From: Streptococcus sp. DTU_2020_1001019_1_SI_AUS_MUR_006
Lineage (GTDB): Bacteria; Bacillota; Bacilli; Lactobacillales; Streptococcaceae
Reading direction: 5' to 3'
Length of the DNA stretch: 64,000 bases
Assembly (NCBI RefSeq): GCF_032340315.1
Contig: NZ_CP135436.1
Location: 2,067,501 to 2,131,500, forward strand
Shown here: in pieces, positions 26,713 to 36,296 of the stretch
Layout of the letters: each line of letters begins with the position of its first letter
Position numbering within the stretch: the stretch's first letter is position 1
Made by a program: the position numbers and the translations under genes
The notes under the pieces: model-generated
The model's input: the letters and a program-made list of their open reading frames with translations, nothing else
Database searches by the model: none
Told to the model about the DNA's origin: nothing

Positions 26713-27570
26713 AGACTTCCTGCGAAACTAGAATCCTAGTTCACGATTGATAATGCCAGTAATCAAATTCATTCGTAATCCAAACCGTTTGCGTCGATTT
26801 CGATAGGTTGTTGAAAATATTTTAAACGTTTTTACTTTGGCAAAAATATTCTCAACCTTGATTCTCTCTTTAGATAGCGCATGGTTATAGGATTTATCTT
26901 CAAGAGTTAGTGGCTTAAGTTTGCTTGATTTCCTCGGAGTTTGCGCTTGTGAATACATCTTCATGAGTCCTTGATAACCACTGTCAGCCAAGATTTTACC
27001 AGCTTGTCCGATATTTCTGCGACTCATTTTGAACAATTTCATATCGTGGCAATAGTTCACTGCAATATCCAAAGAAACAATTCTCCCTTGGCTTGTGACA
27101 ATCGCTTGAGCCTTCATAGCATGGCATTTCTTTTTACCAGAATAATTGGCTAGTTGATTTTTTTAGGACGATTTATTTTTACCTCTGTTGCATCCACAAT
27201 CACCGTATCCTCAGCACTAAGATGAGTTTTTGAAATCGTAAAGCCACTTTGAATAAGAGTTGATTCAACCCATTGACTCCGACGAATTAAGTTGCTTTCG
27301 TGAATGCCAAAATCAGCCGCAATTTGTTCATAAGTACGGTATTCGCGCATGTATTGAAGAGTAGCCATGAGGAGATCTTCTAAGCTTAACTTAGGGGTCC
27401 GTCCACCTTTTGCGTGTTTACGTTGATAAGCTGTTTTTAATACGGCTAACATCTCTTCAAAAGTAGTGCGCTGAACACCAACAAGGCGTTTAAAGCGTGC
27501 ATCAGTTAATGGTTTACTTACTTCATAATTCATAGTTTTATTGTATCATATTTTGTTTCGCAGGAAGTCT
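26713..27570 (-). mobile_element. IS5-family insertion sequence (IS1381-like)
   Basis: The perfect 16-bp inverted repeats AGACTTCCTGCGAAAC (26713-26728) and GTTTCGCAGGAAGTCT (27555-27570) bound an 858-bp element with a two-frame transposase. The trinucleotide ATT flanks both sides (26710-26712 and 27571-27573), compatible with a short target duplication, but the exact ends may be one base wider. Only 58 bp separate it from the ISL3 element. Its right end lies inside the stop codon of the second metalloprotease gene. Confidence 0.92.
26728..27533 (-). CDS. IS5-family transposase, two frames joined by a programmed -1 frameshift
   Basis: The first frame (27533-27150, 127 aa) holds the HTH-containing N-terminal half and the first catalytic Asp (IVDATEV). 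It ends after PKKIN. The second frame, in the -1 phase, starts within the AAAAAAA run at about 27155-27161 and continues KNQLANYSGKKKCHAMKAQ..., giving the second Asp (ILADSGYQG) and the Glu (KERIKVENIFAK). A -1 slip on A-AAA-AAA joins them into one DDE protein of about 267 aa. IS5-family elements of this type commonly use such a slip. An accidental frameshift is the alternative. Confidence 0.88.
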
Positions 27571-30500
27571 ATTTAAAGATTGAAGTTTTAAAGCTATCTG
27601 TTTGTTGAAGAAGTTTCTTGAAGACTTTTTCTTTCAAAGCAACAGTATTGTCAAATTTAACAGATCCGTTATTTAGAGTAGCCTTATCTTTATCAACTGC
27701 TTCAGCAAATGCGCGTTTCAAGTCTTCATAACTATTGTATGTTTTACCATCAATTTCAATAGATTGAATTCCTTTTTTAGCGCTTGTTACAACTTCATTG
27801 AAGTATGCTTTCTTCCAATCTTCAAGATTGTTGAATTTTCCTTCAGAAATCTTGTTAATGATGAAGTCATCACCTAGAGTATTTTTACCAGCTTTTTTAG
27901 ATTCAGCTTTCAGCATGTTAGAAGCATAGTTTAAGAAGCCTTTTTCGTAACCATAGTAACCCCAGATTCTGAAAGTATTGTGTTTGAAGGACATAGCTCC
28001 AGGAGCACCTTCACTTGTATTACCACCATAGATACCAGTCATCATTGGAACATTCACATAAGCAGAATCAAAGTCAGTAGGATTATAAACTCTGTTACCT
28101 GGACCACGGTTGGTCATGAAGTTGTTGGTTACTAAGTCATCTACTGTACGTAAAGGAATAGCTTTCTCCTCATCACTTAAAGGTCTAACCTTATCGAATT
28201 GGTTCTTGGTGTTATTTCCTCGGTATTGCTTATCAACCTTCTTGAACCAAGCATTGTTTAAATCTTGATTTGCTTTATCGAGGACAGCTTCTCCTTCAAG
28301 ATAATCCAGAAGCATAAGAGTATCGTTGTAGCCCTTCATGTAACGATCAATTTCGTCACGTGATTTCAGATCATTTGGATTGGTGTTATACCATTGATTT
28401 CCATCATTTGGACGTTCATAAGCCATGTTAAGACCTAGGGCCTTATATTCACCGTTTGGATTTGACACTGATGGAGTTTGCAACATTCCTTGTGCAAATG
28501 CTTCAAGATCTGTTCCTTCACGGTGTCTTGAGCCACCTAGATAAACCATTCGGTCATTGACGTGAGTTGTTTCGTGAGTAAAAGCAGAAACTCCAAAATC
28601 ACTAATCATGTCCGTCACCATAAAGAAGACAGAGTCATCTTTATATGGATTCGCGTAAACACGAGCAGTTGCTCCCATACGCCAATCAGTCGCATGGTAA
28701 CGATCGGTTGGTCCGTACAATTCGCGAATTGGAGCTACATCTTTACCACTATTAGTATGCCCATAACGGTCTGTGCTGATACCTTTATAGTTTTGGTTAT
28801 CCAAAACTGGTGTTGGTACCATGTTATTGCTCTTCAAGAGTTGATTCCGAACCTTATCAGTTGCTAAACGTGACCAGAAGTCTAGATAATTCTGCTGCTC
28901 TTTAGCGACCTTATCAATTTCAGCTTTGAAGGCATTCCGTTCTGCTTCAGTATACTTACCATATTTCTCAAAGGAACTATAGGCCAAGGTATTATAGGTT
29001 GAAATTAAGAACATATGAGCATCTTTAAGATTCAAAAGTGGCAAGATCATCTTACCGTGCATATCATTGTTTAAACCTTCGTAGGCTCTGTGTTTCTTAT
29101 CAGCAAACTCAGGAGTTGTTGTTTTTGGTTCCACGATATAGACATTATCTTTAGTTGCTTTAATGAACCAATCATTTAGATCTTTGTCTTCTGTGAATAG
29201 ACGCATATTATAGTCTAAGAAACTGTTTAACTCGCCTATACCGATAACTCCACCGATAGTTTCGCGATAAGCTTCTAAAGTTCTATCACCTTTAATATTA
29301 TTTTCTTTGGAACCAATCTTGATCAAGAAGTCTAACACACTTACATTTTTACCATAGAAGTCTGGTTTGAACAACATAAGTTGCTTGATATTAAAGTTAT
29401 CAAACTTAACTCCATAATAACGATTGAGGTAAGACAAACCAAGAAGAACCGCTGCCTTGTTGTCATCAATCTTCTTGATCAAGGCACGTTTAGCAGCCTC
29501 ATCTGTGTTTAATTGATGATCTTCATTTTCAAGCAACTGTTTCACAAATTTAGCCAGATTATCCTTGACTTCTTTGAAGCTTTCTTCTAGGTAAAGATCT
29601 TTGATAGCGTTAACTTTATTTGGTCCTGTTCTACCAAGTTTTTGGTAAACTGGATCTGATTGTAGCTCAACTGGACTTAATTTTTCAACGATAGCATTGA
29701 TAAGATCGCTACGGTCTTTGTCAACGATATTAGGTGTGTAAACAACTTCTCCAAGTTCAGCAATGTTGTACTCTTTCACTTGTTTAACCTTAGATTCTTT
29801 CAGCGAAACAGTAAAGATGTCTTTTGTCTTATCAGCATAGTGCACCAAAATGTGGTCAGCATCAGCCAATTCTGTTACAAAGGTATTGCCTTTCATGGCA
29901 GTTACAGACAAGACTTCTTTAGTCAAGAGAGGACTACTTGCAGCAAGTTTGTTTCCTTGGTTTACGATCCATTCTTTATTATAGAATGGTTGCAATTTTT
30001 CGATATTGCGGTAGGCAAGTTCACGAGAGGCATCGTAATCTTGAGTATCTTTATAAGTATCAGCTTTTACTTTCTTATTATTGAGAGTATCCTCAACAAG
30101 AGGTTTAATTTCAAACGTATCAGCAGTGATACCGAATTCAGCGATCTTTTTATTTGCTTCTTCAAGACTGATTTCTTGAATTCTGTTAGTACGAGAACGT
30201 TTGAATGAACGTTTACCAGAGCTGACATCTTTAACAACATAGTTTCGCTCAATCCAATCGTTTGTATAGTAACCGTCTTCTTCGTCTAAGTCTTTTGAAC
30301 CGTAGAACTCTTCACCATTTTCAACTTTCATCATTGAAACAGTATCAGCAACTCTACCCCATGTCCAGTTTTTACTAATGAATCCACCAACCTCAACAGG
30401 TGTCTTAACATTAATGGTTCCTTTAGTAACAGCATTACGAACAGAAGCATACTTGTCGATTCCATTAGGATCCGAACCATTATCAGATCTAGCAAGAAGA

Positions 30501-33500
30501 CCACCAACACGAGCTTTATTGGCTGTAATATCAGCATCTACATAAGCGTGTTTGATATTCCCTCTCCAAATTTCACCGGCAATACCACCAATATCCCAGC
30601 CTTTGTCACCAACACCAGTAAGTTTACCAATGAATGCGACATTTTTAAGTAGGCCACCAACATCTGCTTTATTGACAATACCAGCAATACCATCTTTACC
30701 AAGAACACTACCAGTCACCTTGACATTCTCAACTGTAGCATTTTTAATCGTTCTTGCAAGTGGTGAAATATTTTCAGCCCAAGGCATATTGATATCAACG
30801 TTACCTAGGTTAATATTTGTAACCGAGCCACCCTCGATATTATCGAACAATTGACGAGCCATATTGTGGATTGTGTACTGCTTTCCTTCAACACTTGTTA
30901 AAGTTCCACTAAACTTACCAGGTACATATTGTTTATTTGGTGTTGGAACATTAGCTGCATTAAGATCAGCACCTAGTTTAAATGTTCCATTTTTATTGTC
31001 CTGCATGGCCTTTACAAGATCATTGAAATCATAGTAAACATCACCTTCATGGGCTTTTGGCTTAGCAAAGTAATGAACATATTCCTCTGTAAACTGATTA
31101 TCTGCGTTACGTTGGACTAGGTCTGGTGCTTTAGCAGTTACTTTGTACAATGTTTTACCATCTACAGTAACTTCTTCAATCTTGTCAACAGCTAGTCTTG
31201 TAACCTTGTTATCATGAGTTGTCACTTTCAAGTAATAAGGTTTAACATCTGATGGTTTAGCTGACAATAGACTATTATCAGTTTCTACACCTTGGTCATC
31301 AACACTGATAAGGCTGGTTTCCTTGATATTTTTGACTTCGACTTTTTTGAGATCAAGTCGCAGTGGTTCTTCCGTGAGAACAACTTCTTCGTTCCCATTT
31401 CCACGATCGTAAACCATCTTAGTCGCAATCTTGTAGTCCTTGTAGTATTTCAAGTTTGTAAGATTTGCAGTCAGGTCTCCCTCAGACATGTTGACTGTTT
31501 GAAGGCTAGTATCACCATCTTTCAAGACAACTTCAAGAGATTTAATGGTTACACCTGTTGGTTTAACCAATTGGTAACGAACCTTGGCACTACGCTCTAA
31601 TTCTTCTTTATCTATATGAGTGAGGGTCAACGTTGGCTCAGTCAGGATTTGATCACCTTTTTTGATGATACGATCTTGAACTGCTTCAACAACTTCCTCT
31701 GAAATCGTTGGAGCATCCGCAGTTTTCACGCCCTTAAGAGTCTTATAGACTTTGGTAATCTTTTTCTTACCGTTTTGACCAGCTTGAGCAACAACTTCTG
31801 TTCCCTTCGGAAGAGTGCTGTCTACTTCTGTTCTTGTCTCGAAAGGAATTTCTTCAAACGAAACTTCTTCAACTTGACCTTCAATAGCCTTGGTACCACG
31901 ACTAATTTTTTCGTTTACTGGCGCCGTAACAATTTCTGTACTCGTGCTGATTGGGTCCCCAACTTTTTGGCCATTGACTGTCTTATAGACACGATGAATC
32001 AGCTGACTTCCTGCTTGACCGTTTTGAATCACTGTTTCTTCATCAGTGTAACGAGTATCATCAGCTACATACTCCTTTGTATATGGAACTGCTACTGTTT
32101 CAGTTTCTGTGACAGTTGCTTCAGCTACTTCATACGCTGGCAACTCTGGCTGAACTAGGGATTCACCTTCGTGACCTGCTTCTTGGGTTCCTTTGGCTGT
32201 AATCTCACCTGTATAAGCTGGGGCTTCTGGCTGAACAAGAGATTCGCCTTCATGGCCTTCTTCTTGCGTGCCTTTAGCACTAATCTCGCCGGTGTAGGCT
32301 GGCAATTCTGGCTGAACTAGGGATTCGCCTTCGTGGCCTTCTTCTTGCGTGCCTTTAGCACTATGCTCGCTAGTGTAAGCTGGGGCTTCTGGTTGAACTA
32401 GGGATTCACCTTCGTGACCTGCTTCTTGGGTGCCTTTAGCACTAATCTCGCCGGTGTAGGCTGGCAATTCTGGCTGAACTAGGGATTCGCCTTCGTGGCC
32501 TTCTTCTTGCGTGCCTTTAGCACTATGCTCGCTAGTGTAAGCTGGGGCTTCTGGTTGAACTAGGGATTCACCTTCGTGACCTGCTTCTTGGGTGCCTTTA
32601 GCACTAATCTCGCCTGTATAGGCTGGCAACTCTGGTTGAACTAGGGATTCGCCTTCATGGCCTGCTTCTTGAGTTCCTTTAGCGCTAAATTCGCCTGTAT
32701 AGGCTGGCAATTCTGGCTGAATCAAAGATTCGCCTTCGTGGCCCTCTTCTTGAGTTCCTTTAGTGCTAAGTTCGCCTGTATAGGCTGGCAATTCTGGTTG
32801 AACCAAAGTTTCGCCTTCGTGGCCTGCTTCTTGAGTGCCTTTAGTGCTAAGTTCGCCTGTATAGGCTGGCAATTCTGGTTGAACCAAAGTTTCGCCTTCG
32901 TGGCCTGCTTCTTGAGTGCCTTTAGCACTAAGTTCGCCTGTATAGGCTGGCAATTCTGGCTGAACCAAAGATTCGCCTTCGTGACCTGCTTCTTGAGTGC
33001 CTTTAGCGCTAAGTTCGCCTGTATAGGCTGGCAATTCTGGCTGAACCAAAGATTCGCCTTCGTGACCCTCTTCTTGGGTTCCTTTGGCTGTAAGCTCGCC
33101 GGTGTAGGCTGGCAATTCTGGCTGAACCAAAGATTCGCCTTCGTGGCCTGCTTCTTGAGTGCCTTTAGCGCTAAGTTCGCCTGTATAGGCTGGCAATTCT
33201 GGTTGAACCAAAGATTCGCCTTCGTGGCCTGCTTCTTGAGTGCCTTTAGCAGTAGCAATTTTCTCTGACTGGTCTTGGAAATCTGATGCTTTAAAGTAAC
33301 CTACGTACTCGTATCCTTCAATTTGAATGACACCTTTTGCCAAGTCCTCTTGACTACTTCCAGCAATCGTTTGGTTATAAGACACCAAGATTTTATTCTC
33401 AAAGGCTTGAGCTGACTGAGGGATAAAGTAACTACCACCTAGAGCTCCAATAAAGAGAATACCCAACATTTTATTACGATGTTTTTTAGACATCACCACA

Positions 33501-33865
33501 ACAACCAAAGACGCTGTTGCAAAACCAAGAGTTGCTAGGGCCAACTCCTTGCTTCCAGTGTTCGGCAATTGTTGAGAATTCACTTCCTTTTTTCTGTAAA
33601 CAAGATAGACAACATCATCTTGCTTTAAATCTGAAGGAAGTTCGCGATGGATCAAAGCCTTTTCTGCTTCTGTCAATTCTTGTTCAGCCAAATAACGGTA
33701 ATGAACTTGGTTTGGTGCTGCCACTTCGTTAGCTGCAACAGTTTCAACTAAAAAGTTGTTTGCTCCCAAAAGAAATGTCCCGATAACTGCAGAACCTACA
33801 CCAACTGAGAACTTCCGAATAGAGTATTTAATAACTTTATCAAACTGCATTTTTCTGTTTTTCAT
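27569..33865 (-). CDS. ZmpB/IgA1 protease-family M26 zinc metalloprotease (copy 2)
   Basis: This 2098-aa protein has a YSIRK-type signal (YSIRKFSVGVGSAVIG), LPNTG at residues 100-104, fourteen 27-residue repeats (206-579), G5-like domains (about 580-720), and a GLUG/M26 N-terminal region with many short Gly-rich strands (about 940-1150) that copy 1 lacks. The peptidase domain has HETTH at 1764-1768. The C-terminal 800 residues are clearly homologous to copy 1 (shared KHREGT/RHREGT, NMAY-RPNDG-QWYN, MKGYN-LMLLDYLEGE). It starts 1 bp after the stop of the UPF0340 gene, so translation may be coupled. Its stop codon TAG is made partly by the end of the IS5-family element, so the original C-terminus may have differed by a few residues. 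Whether it cuts IgA1 cannot be told. Confidence 0.9.
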   Translation of the reverse strand: MKNRKMQFDKVIKYSIRKFSVGVGSAVIGTFLLGANNFLVETVAANEVAAPNQVHYRYLAEQELTEAEKALIHRELPSDLKQDDVVYLVYRKKEVNSQQLPNTGSKELALATLGFATASLVVVVMSKKHRNKMLGILFIGALGGSYFIPQSAQAFENKILVSYNQTIAGSSQEDLAKGVIQIEGYEYVGYFKASDFQDQSEKIATAKGTQEAGHEGESLVQPELPAYTGELSAKGTQEAGHEGESLVQPELPAYTGELTAKGTQEEGHEGESLVQPELPAYTGELSAKGTQEAGHEGESLVQPELPAYTGELSAKGTQEAGHEGETLVQPELPAYTGELSTKGTQEAGHEGETLVQPELPAYTGELSTKGTQEEGHEGESLIQPELPAYTGEFSAKGTQEAGHEGESLVQPELPAYTGEISAKGTQEAGHEGESLVQPEAPAYTSEHSAKGTQEEGHEGESLVQPELPAYTGEISAKGTQEAGHEGESLVQPEAPAYTSEHSAKGTQEEGHEGESLVQPELPAYTGEISAKGTQEEGHEGESLVQPEAPAYTGEITAKGTQEAGHEGESLVQPELPAYEVAEATVTETETVAVPYTKEYVADDTRYTDEETVIQNGQAGSQLIHRVYKTVNGQKVGDPISTSTEIVTAPVNEKISRGTKAIEGQVEEVSFEEIPFETRTEVDSTLPKGTEVVAQAGQNGKKKITKVYKTLKGVKTADAPTISEEVVEAVQDRIIKKGDQILTEPTLTLTHIDKEELERSAKVRYQLVKPTGVTIKSLEVVLKDGDTSLQTVNMSEGDLTANLTNLKYYKDYKIATKMVYDRGNGNEEVVLTEEPLRLDLKKVEVKNIKETSLISVDDQGVETDNSLLSAKPSDVKPYYLKVTTHDNKVTRLAVDKIEEVTVDGKTLYKVTAKAPDLVQRNADNQFTEEYVHYFAKPKAHEGDVYYDFNDLVKAMQDNKNGTFKLGADLNAANVPTPNKQYVPGKFSGTLTSVEGKQYTIHNMARQLFDNIEGGSVTNINLGNVDINMPWAENISPLARTIKNATVENVKVTGSVLGKDGIAGIVNKADVGGLLKNVAFIGKLTGVGDKGWDIGGIAGEIWRGNIKHAYVDADITANKARVGGLLARSDNGSDPNGIDKYASVRNAVTKGTINVKTPVEVGGFISKNWTWGRVADTVSMMKVENGEEFYGSKDLDEEDGYYTNDWIERNYVVKDVSSGKRSFKRSRTNRIQEISLEEANKKIAEFGITADTFEIKPLVEDTLNNKKVKADTYKDTQDYDASRELAYRNIEKLQPFYNKEWIVNQGNKLAASSPLLTKEVLSVTAMKGNTFVTELADADHILVHYADKTKDIFTVSLKESKVKQVKEYNIAELGEVVYTPNIVDKDRSDLINAIVEKLSPVELQSDPVYQKLGRTGPNKVNAIKDLYLEESFKEVKDNLAKFVKQLLENEDHQLNTDEAAKRALIKKIDDNKAAVLLGLSYLNRYYGVKFDNFNIKQLMLFKPDFYGKNVSVLDFLIKIGSKENNIKGDRTLEAYRETIGGVIGIGELNSFLDYNMRLFTEDKDLNDWFIKATKDNVYIVEPKTTTPEFADKKHRAYEGLNNDMHGKMILPLLNLKDAHMFLISTYNTLAYSSFEKYGKYTEAERNAFKAEIDKVAKEQQNYLDFWSRLATDKVRNQLLKSNNMVPTPVLDNQNYKGISTDRYGHTNSGKDVAPIRELYGPTDRYHATDWRMGATARVYANPYKDDSVFFMVTDMISDFGVSAFTHETTHVNDRMVYLGGSRHREGTDLEAFAQGMLQTPSVSNPNGEYKALGLNMAYERPNDGNQWYNTNPNDLKSRDEIDRYMKGYNDTLMLLDYLEGEAVLDKANQDLNNAWFKKVDKQYRGNNTKNQFDKVRPLSDEEKAIPLRTVDDLVTNNFMTNRGPGNRVYNPTDFDSAYVNVPMMTGIYGGNTSEGAPGAMSFKHNTFRIWGYYGYEKGFLNYASNMLKAESKKAGKNTLGDDFIINKISEGKFNNLEDWKKAYFNEVVTSAKKGIQSIEIDGKTYNSYEDLKRAFAEAVDKDKATLNNGSVKFDNTVALKEKVFKKLLQQTDSFKTSIFK
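32129..33250 (-). repeat. Fourteen tandem 81-bp coding repeats in protease copy 2
   Basis: The 27-residue unit AKGTQEAGHEGESLVQPELP plus AYTGELS is repeated 13 times, and a 14th copy diverges after PAY. Variation is limited to a few positions (Ala/Glu, Ser/Thr, Leu/Ala). Units 9-12 are two copies of a 162-bp double unit, a sign of recent duplication. Because 81 is a multiple of three, several other frames stay open across the array. Confidence 0.93.
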
Positions 33866-33866
33866 T

Positions 33867-34430
33867 TTAAATCTTTCTAATGTGATCTATTGGATATTGA
33901 GCACGCGTCCCTCCAATGAGTTTTGGTCGACTAGCAAGTGCTGTCACATGAGCCAGACCAATCTCTCTTAAGACTGGTCGAATGGGTACCTGAACATGTT
34001 TGATATGCATACCGATAGCTGTATCACCAATGTCTAGACCAGCATCTGCCCTGATAAATTCGACCTCCACGGGATCCTTCATATAGCGAAAGGCGGCCAA
34101 TTGACCAGAACCTCCTGCATGTATGGTCGGGAGTACACTCACAATCTCCAACTGATGTTTTATAGCTACTTCTCGTTCAACAACTAAAGCCCGATTGACA
34201 TGTTCACAACCTTGAACAGCCAGTTGAATTCCCTTAGCCGTCAACAGTTCCAACATAGTCTTGACAATAAGTTCACCGATTTCCTGACTCGAATCTTTTC
34301 CGATGTGTCCTCCCAGCACTTCACTCGAAGACAAACCCAAGACAAATAGTGCTCCCTCCTGTAAAGAAGCCTTGTCTAGTACATCTTCAAGAATCTGCTG
34401 TGTTTCTATTTGAATCCGTCTTTGGTCCAT
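33867..34430 (-). CDS. UPF0340 / TIGR01440 family protein (YwlG-like)
   Basis: The 187-aa protein matches the UPF0340 family: [20 protein letters not shown] near the N-terminus, then [13 protein letters not shown], and the conserved C-terminal [13 protein letters not shown]. The function of the family is not established. The gene has a GAGGTG site before its ATG. Its stop lies 1 bp before the start of the giant metalloprotease, so both are probably on one transcript. No obvious functional link to proteolysis is known. Confidence 0.87.
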   Translation of the reverse strand: MDQRRIQIETQQILEDVLDKASLQEGALFVLGLSSSEVLGGHIGKDSSQEIGELIVKTMLELLTAKGIQLAVQGCEHVNRALVVEREVAIKHQLEIVSVLPTIHAGGSGQLAAFRYMKDPVEVEFIRADAGLDIGDTAIGMHIKHVQVPIRPVLREIGLAHVTALASRPKLIGGTRAQYPIDHIRKI

Positions 34431-34910
34431 ATTTCACCTCGCTTTTTTCATTCTATCATATCGTTTTTCATCAATTTTAGCAAGATTGGAAGACATAGGA
34501 ATACCATTTGCTCGGATTCAAAAACTATATGAGGGCTCTTTTCAAAAACTGATTCAAATTTTATCTATTTTCAAATATAAACTAAAATTATACTTTGAAA
34601 ACAAAAAAATATAATAGTTTAGTAAAATCGTTGATGTAACAACATTTACACCTAAAAGATTTGTCAGTTGATTCGATTCTAAACTACCGAAAAGCAACTT
34701 CTACCATTCTACCCCATGTCTTCCATTAAAGCTACTACTTTGCCTTATTTTTTGGACATTTTTTCTACCTTGTATTAACATTTAATCATTCAGAAAATTT
34801 TCATGAAATTATGCTAAAATTTTAATTCTACTATCAAATTATAATATAGCAATTTTTTGAATACAAACTGTATCCAATTTTTTTAAAATAGATTTTACAG
34901 AGAAGATAAC
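34431..34910. other. AT-rich intergenic stretch without a recognisable gene
   Basis: Apart from the promoter region of the UPF0340-protease pair near 34440-34480, the segment is very AT-rich, with stop codons in every frame. I see no RNA gene, repeat or conserved motif before the repeat module begins at 34911. Confidence 0.6.
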
Positions 34911-34998
34911 AAAAGGCGGTGTGACAGAAATCGATAGACAAAGTCTAGATTTCGTAGTCCCAGCCCCGCGAGGATGATTAGGAGCTTTTTGGAGTCTA

Positions 34999-35103
34999 AT
35001 ACTCAATGAAAATCAAAGAGCAAACTAGGAAGCTAGCCGCAGGCTGTACTTGAGTACGGCAAGGCGACGCTGACGTGGTTTGAATTTGATTTTCGAAGAG
35101 TAT
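34999..35103. repeat. BOX element, boxC-boxA (no boxB)
   Basis: It runs from ATACTCAATGAAAATC to TTTTCGAAGAGTAT. The boxA core GGCAAGGCGACGCTGACG is intact. It is about 105 bp long, the size expected without boxB. Confidence 0.93.
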
Positions 35104-35163
35104 AAAAGACGAACAGAAAGTTCAATCAACTACCGCGTCAAAGTTTGATTGCTAATAAAAAGT

Positions 35164-35195
35164 GAGGTCGGGATCTTTTGTCCCAACCTCTTTTT
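35164..35195. terminator. Hairpin terminator between the repeat module and mecA
   Basis: GAGGTCGGGAT pairs with GTCCCAACCTC, followed by TTTTT on the plus strand and by ACTTTTTATT on the minus strand. It starts 6 bp beyond the mecA stop and probably ends that gene's transcript. Confidence 0.75.
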
Positions 35196-35200
35196 CTAGA

Positions 35201-35938
35201 TTAAACTTTTTGGAGTCCTTGGACAGCATCGTGGTTGATGATGATTTGACCGTATTCTTGGAGAACTGAACGGCTGATATCACTATCATCAGCAAATTCA
35301 CGCATGCGAGCCAATAACCAAGCTGGATAAAGACTTGGATGATCTTCTACATCAACCAAAACTGTTAGATAGTATTGGTCGTTCATTTTGTAAAGTTCTG
35401 AAGTCTCCATTTGGTAGTCAACCGTTTTGGCAAAAGAAACCAAACTAGCTAAATTGTCAAAACGTAAGATGTAGTAGATATACGGTTCTCTTTTTCCTTC
35501 TTCTACTTCAAGGACTTCATCAAGCGCTGCTTCCTCTTCCTTTTCAACCTGTTCTAAAGATTGAATGGCTTCAATATCGTCTTTAGTTTTTTCTGCCATG
35601 GTTTTCTCCAAGGTTTTCAAAAACTCATCTGGAGACATTTTAGCCAACTCATCCATATCAGGAAGGTCTGCCAAATCGTCAAAATCCAAATTCTGGTCGA
35701 TCTTAGACTTAGTTACAAAGACGTCGACCTTATCAGGCTTCGGTGTTACTCGGAAACTAAGCATGCCTGTATCCAAAAAACTATCTGGCATTTCTAGTTC
35801 ATCCAAAATGGCGTAGAAAAATTCTTCTGTTTTCTCTTGCGGAACGAGAAAGTCTGCGATTTCCATTCCACGATCCATCAAATCTTCTAAAGACATGGTG
35901 ATTTTTAAAGTCGTATCACTGATTTGTTTCATTTTCAT
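35201..35938 (-). CDS. mecA: Adaptor protein MecA
   Basis: The 245-aa adaptor delivers substrates to the ClpCP protease. In streptococci these include the competence sigma factor ComX. The N-terminal substrate-binding part (MKMKQISDTTLKITMSLEDL...DRGMEIADFL) and the C-terminal ClpC-binding domain (REPYIYYILRFDNLASLV) are both present, joined by an acidic Glu/Asp-rich linker. I start at 35938 because GAGGTTACGAACT precedes that ATG. Upstream in-frame Met codons give a longer, non-family N-terminus. Confidence 0.94.
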   Translation of the reverse strand: MKMKQISDTTLKITMSLEDLMDRGMEIADFLVPQEKTEEFFYAILDELEMPDSFLDTGMLSFRVTPKPDKVDVFVTKSKIDQNLDFDDLADLPDMDELAKMSPDEFLKTLEKTMAEKTKDDIEAIQSLEQVEKEEEAALDEVLEVEEGKREPYIYYILRFDNLASLVSFAKTVDYQMETSELYKMNDQYYLTVLVDVEDHPSLYPAWLLARMREFADDSDISRSVLQEYGQIIINHDAVQGLQKV

Positions 35939-36177
35939 AGTTCGTAACCTCATACTTTCAGTTCTATCTATTATACAAGATTTCACAGATTTTATCAAAA
36001 GAATGGCGTTGGGTTATCGATTACTATCTAGTATAGAATACTTATTACGCTATCACACTCTTTTTTATCAAAGATAAAACACTTCATTATGCACTTGACC
36101 TAGTTCGTGCAAGGATTAAAAGAGGATAAAGGTCTGTATCCCTTTCAAAAATGTTCAAATTAAATATTATGTAACAA

Positions 36178-36210
36178 AAAGAAGACCTTACAGAGTCTTC
36201 TTTTTTTCTT
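36178..36210. terminator. Bidirectional terminator between mecA and the amidohydrolase gene
   Basis: AAGAAGAC and GTCTTCTT form the stem, with T-runs on both strands. It lies about 87 bp past the amidohydrolase stop. The remaining spacer up to mecA is AT-rich, and I see no gene in it. Confidence 0.8.
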
Positions 36211-36296
36211 TACGGACTACACAATAAATACCCACTCAATAAGCTTGTTAGAGCAAACGAAGTCAAGTCGATACTGACCTAGCTTAAAAAATCACT

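Larger units (their letters stand above)
34911..35195. repeat. Composite repeat module, copy 2, with a BOX element inside
   Basis: It has the same design as the copy at 2243-2616: AAAAGGCGGTG, hairpin, GCCCCGCGAGGATGATTAGG, BOX, then AAAGACGAACA-AAAGTTCAATC and the closing GAGGTCGGGAT hairpin. The flanks differ from copy 1 at only a few bases. Copy 2 lacks boxB. Confidence 0.8.

Noticed and set aside
32657..33268. 203-aa plus-strand open frame and a 178-aa minus-strand frame in other phases across the protease repeats
   Set aside because: They follow from the 81-bp period, which keeps every frame periodic. They have no ribosome binding site, and the true frame is the protease.
36229..36290. 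Possible degenerate BOX piece (ACTCAATAAGCTTG...GAAGTCAAGTCGATACTGAC)
   Set aside because: Only short scattered matches to boxC and boxB, too weak to call.
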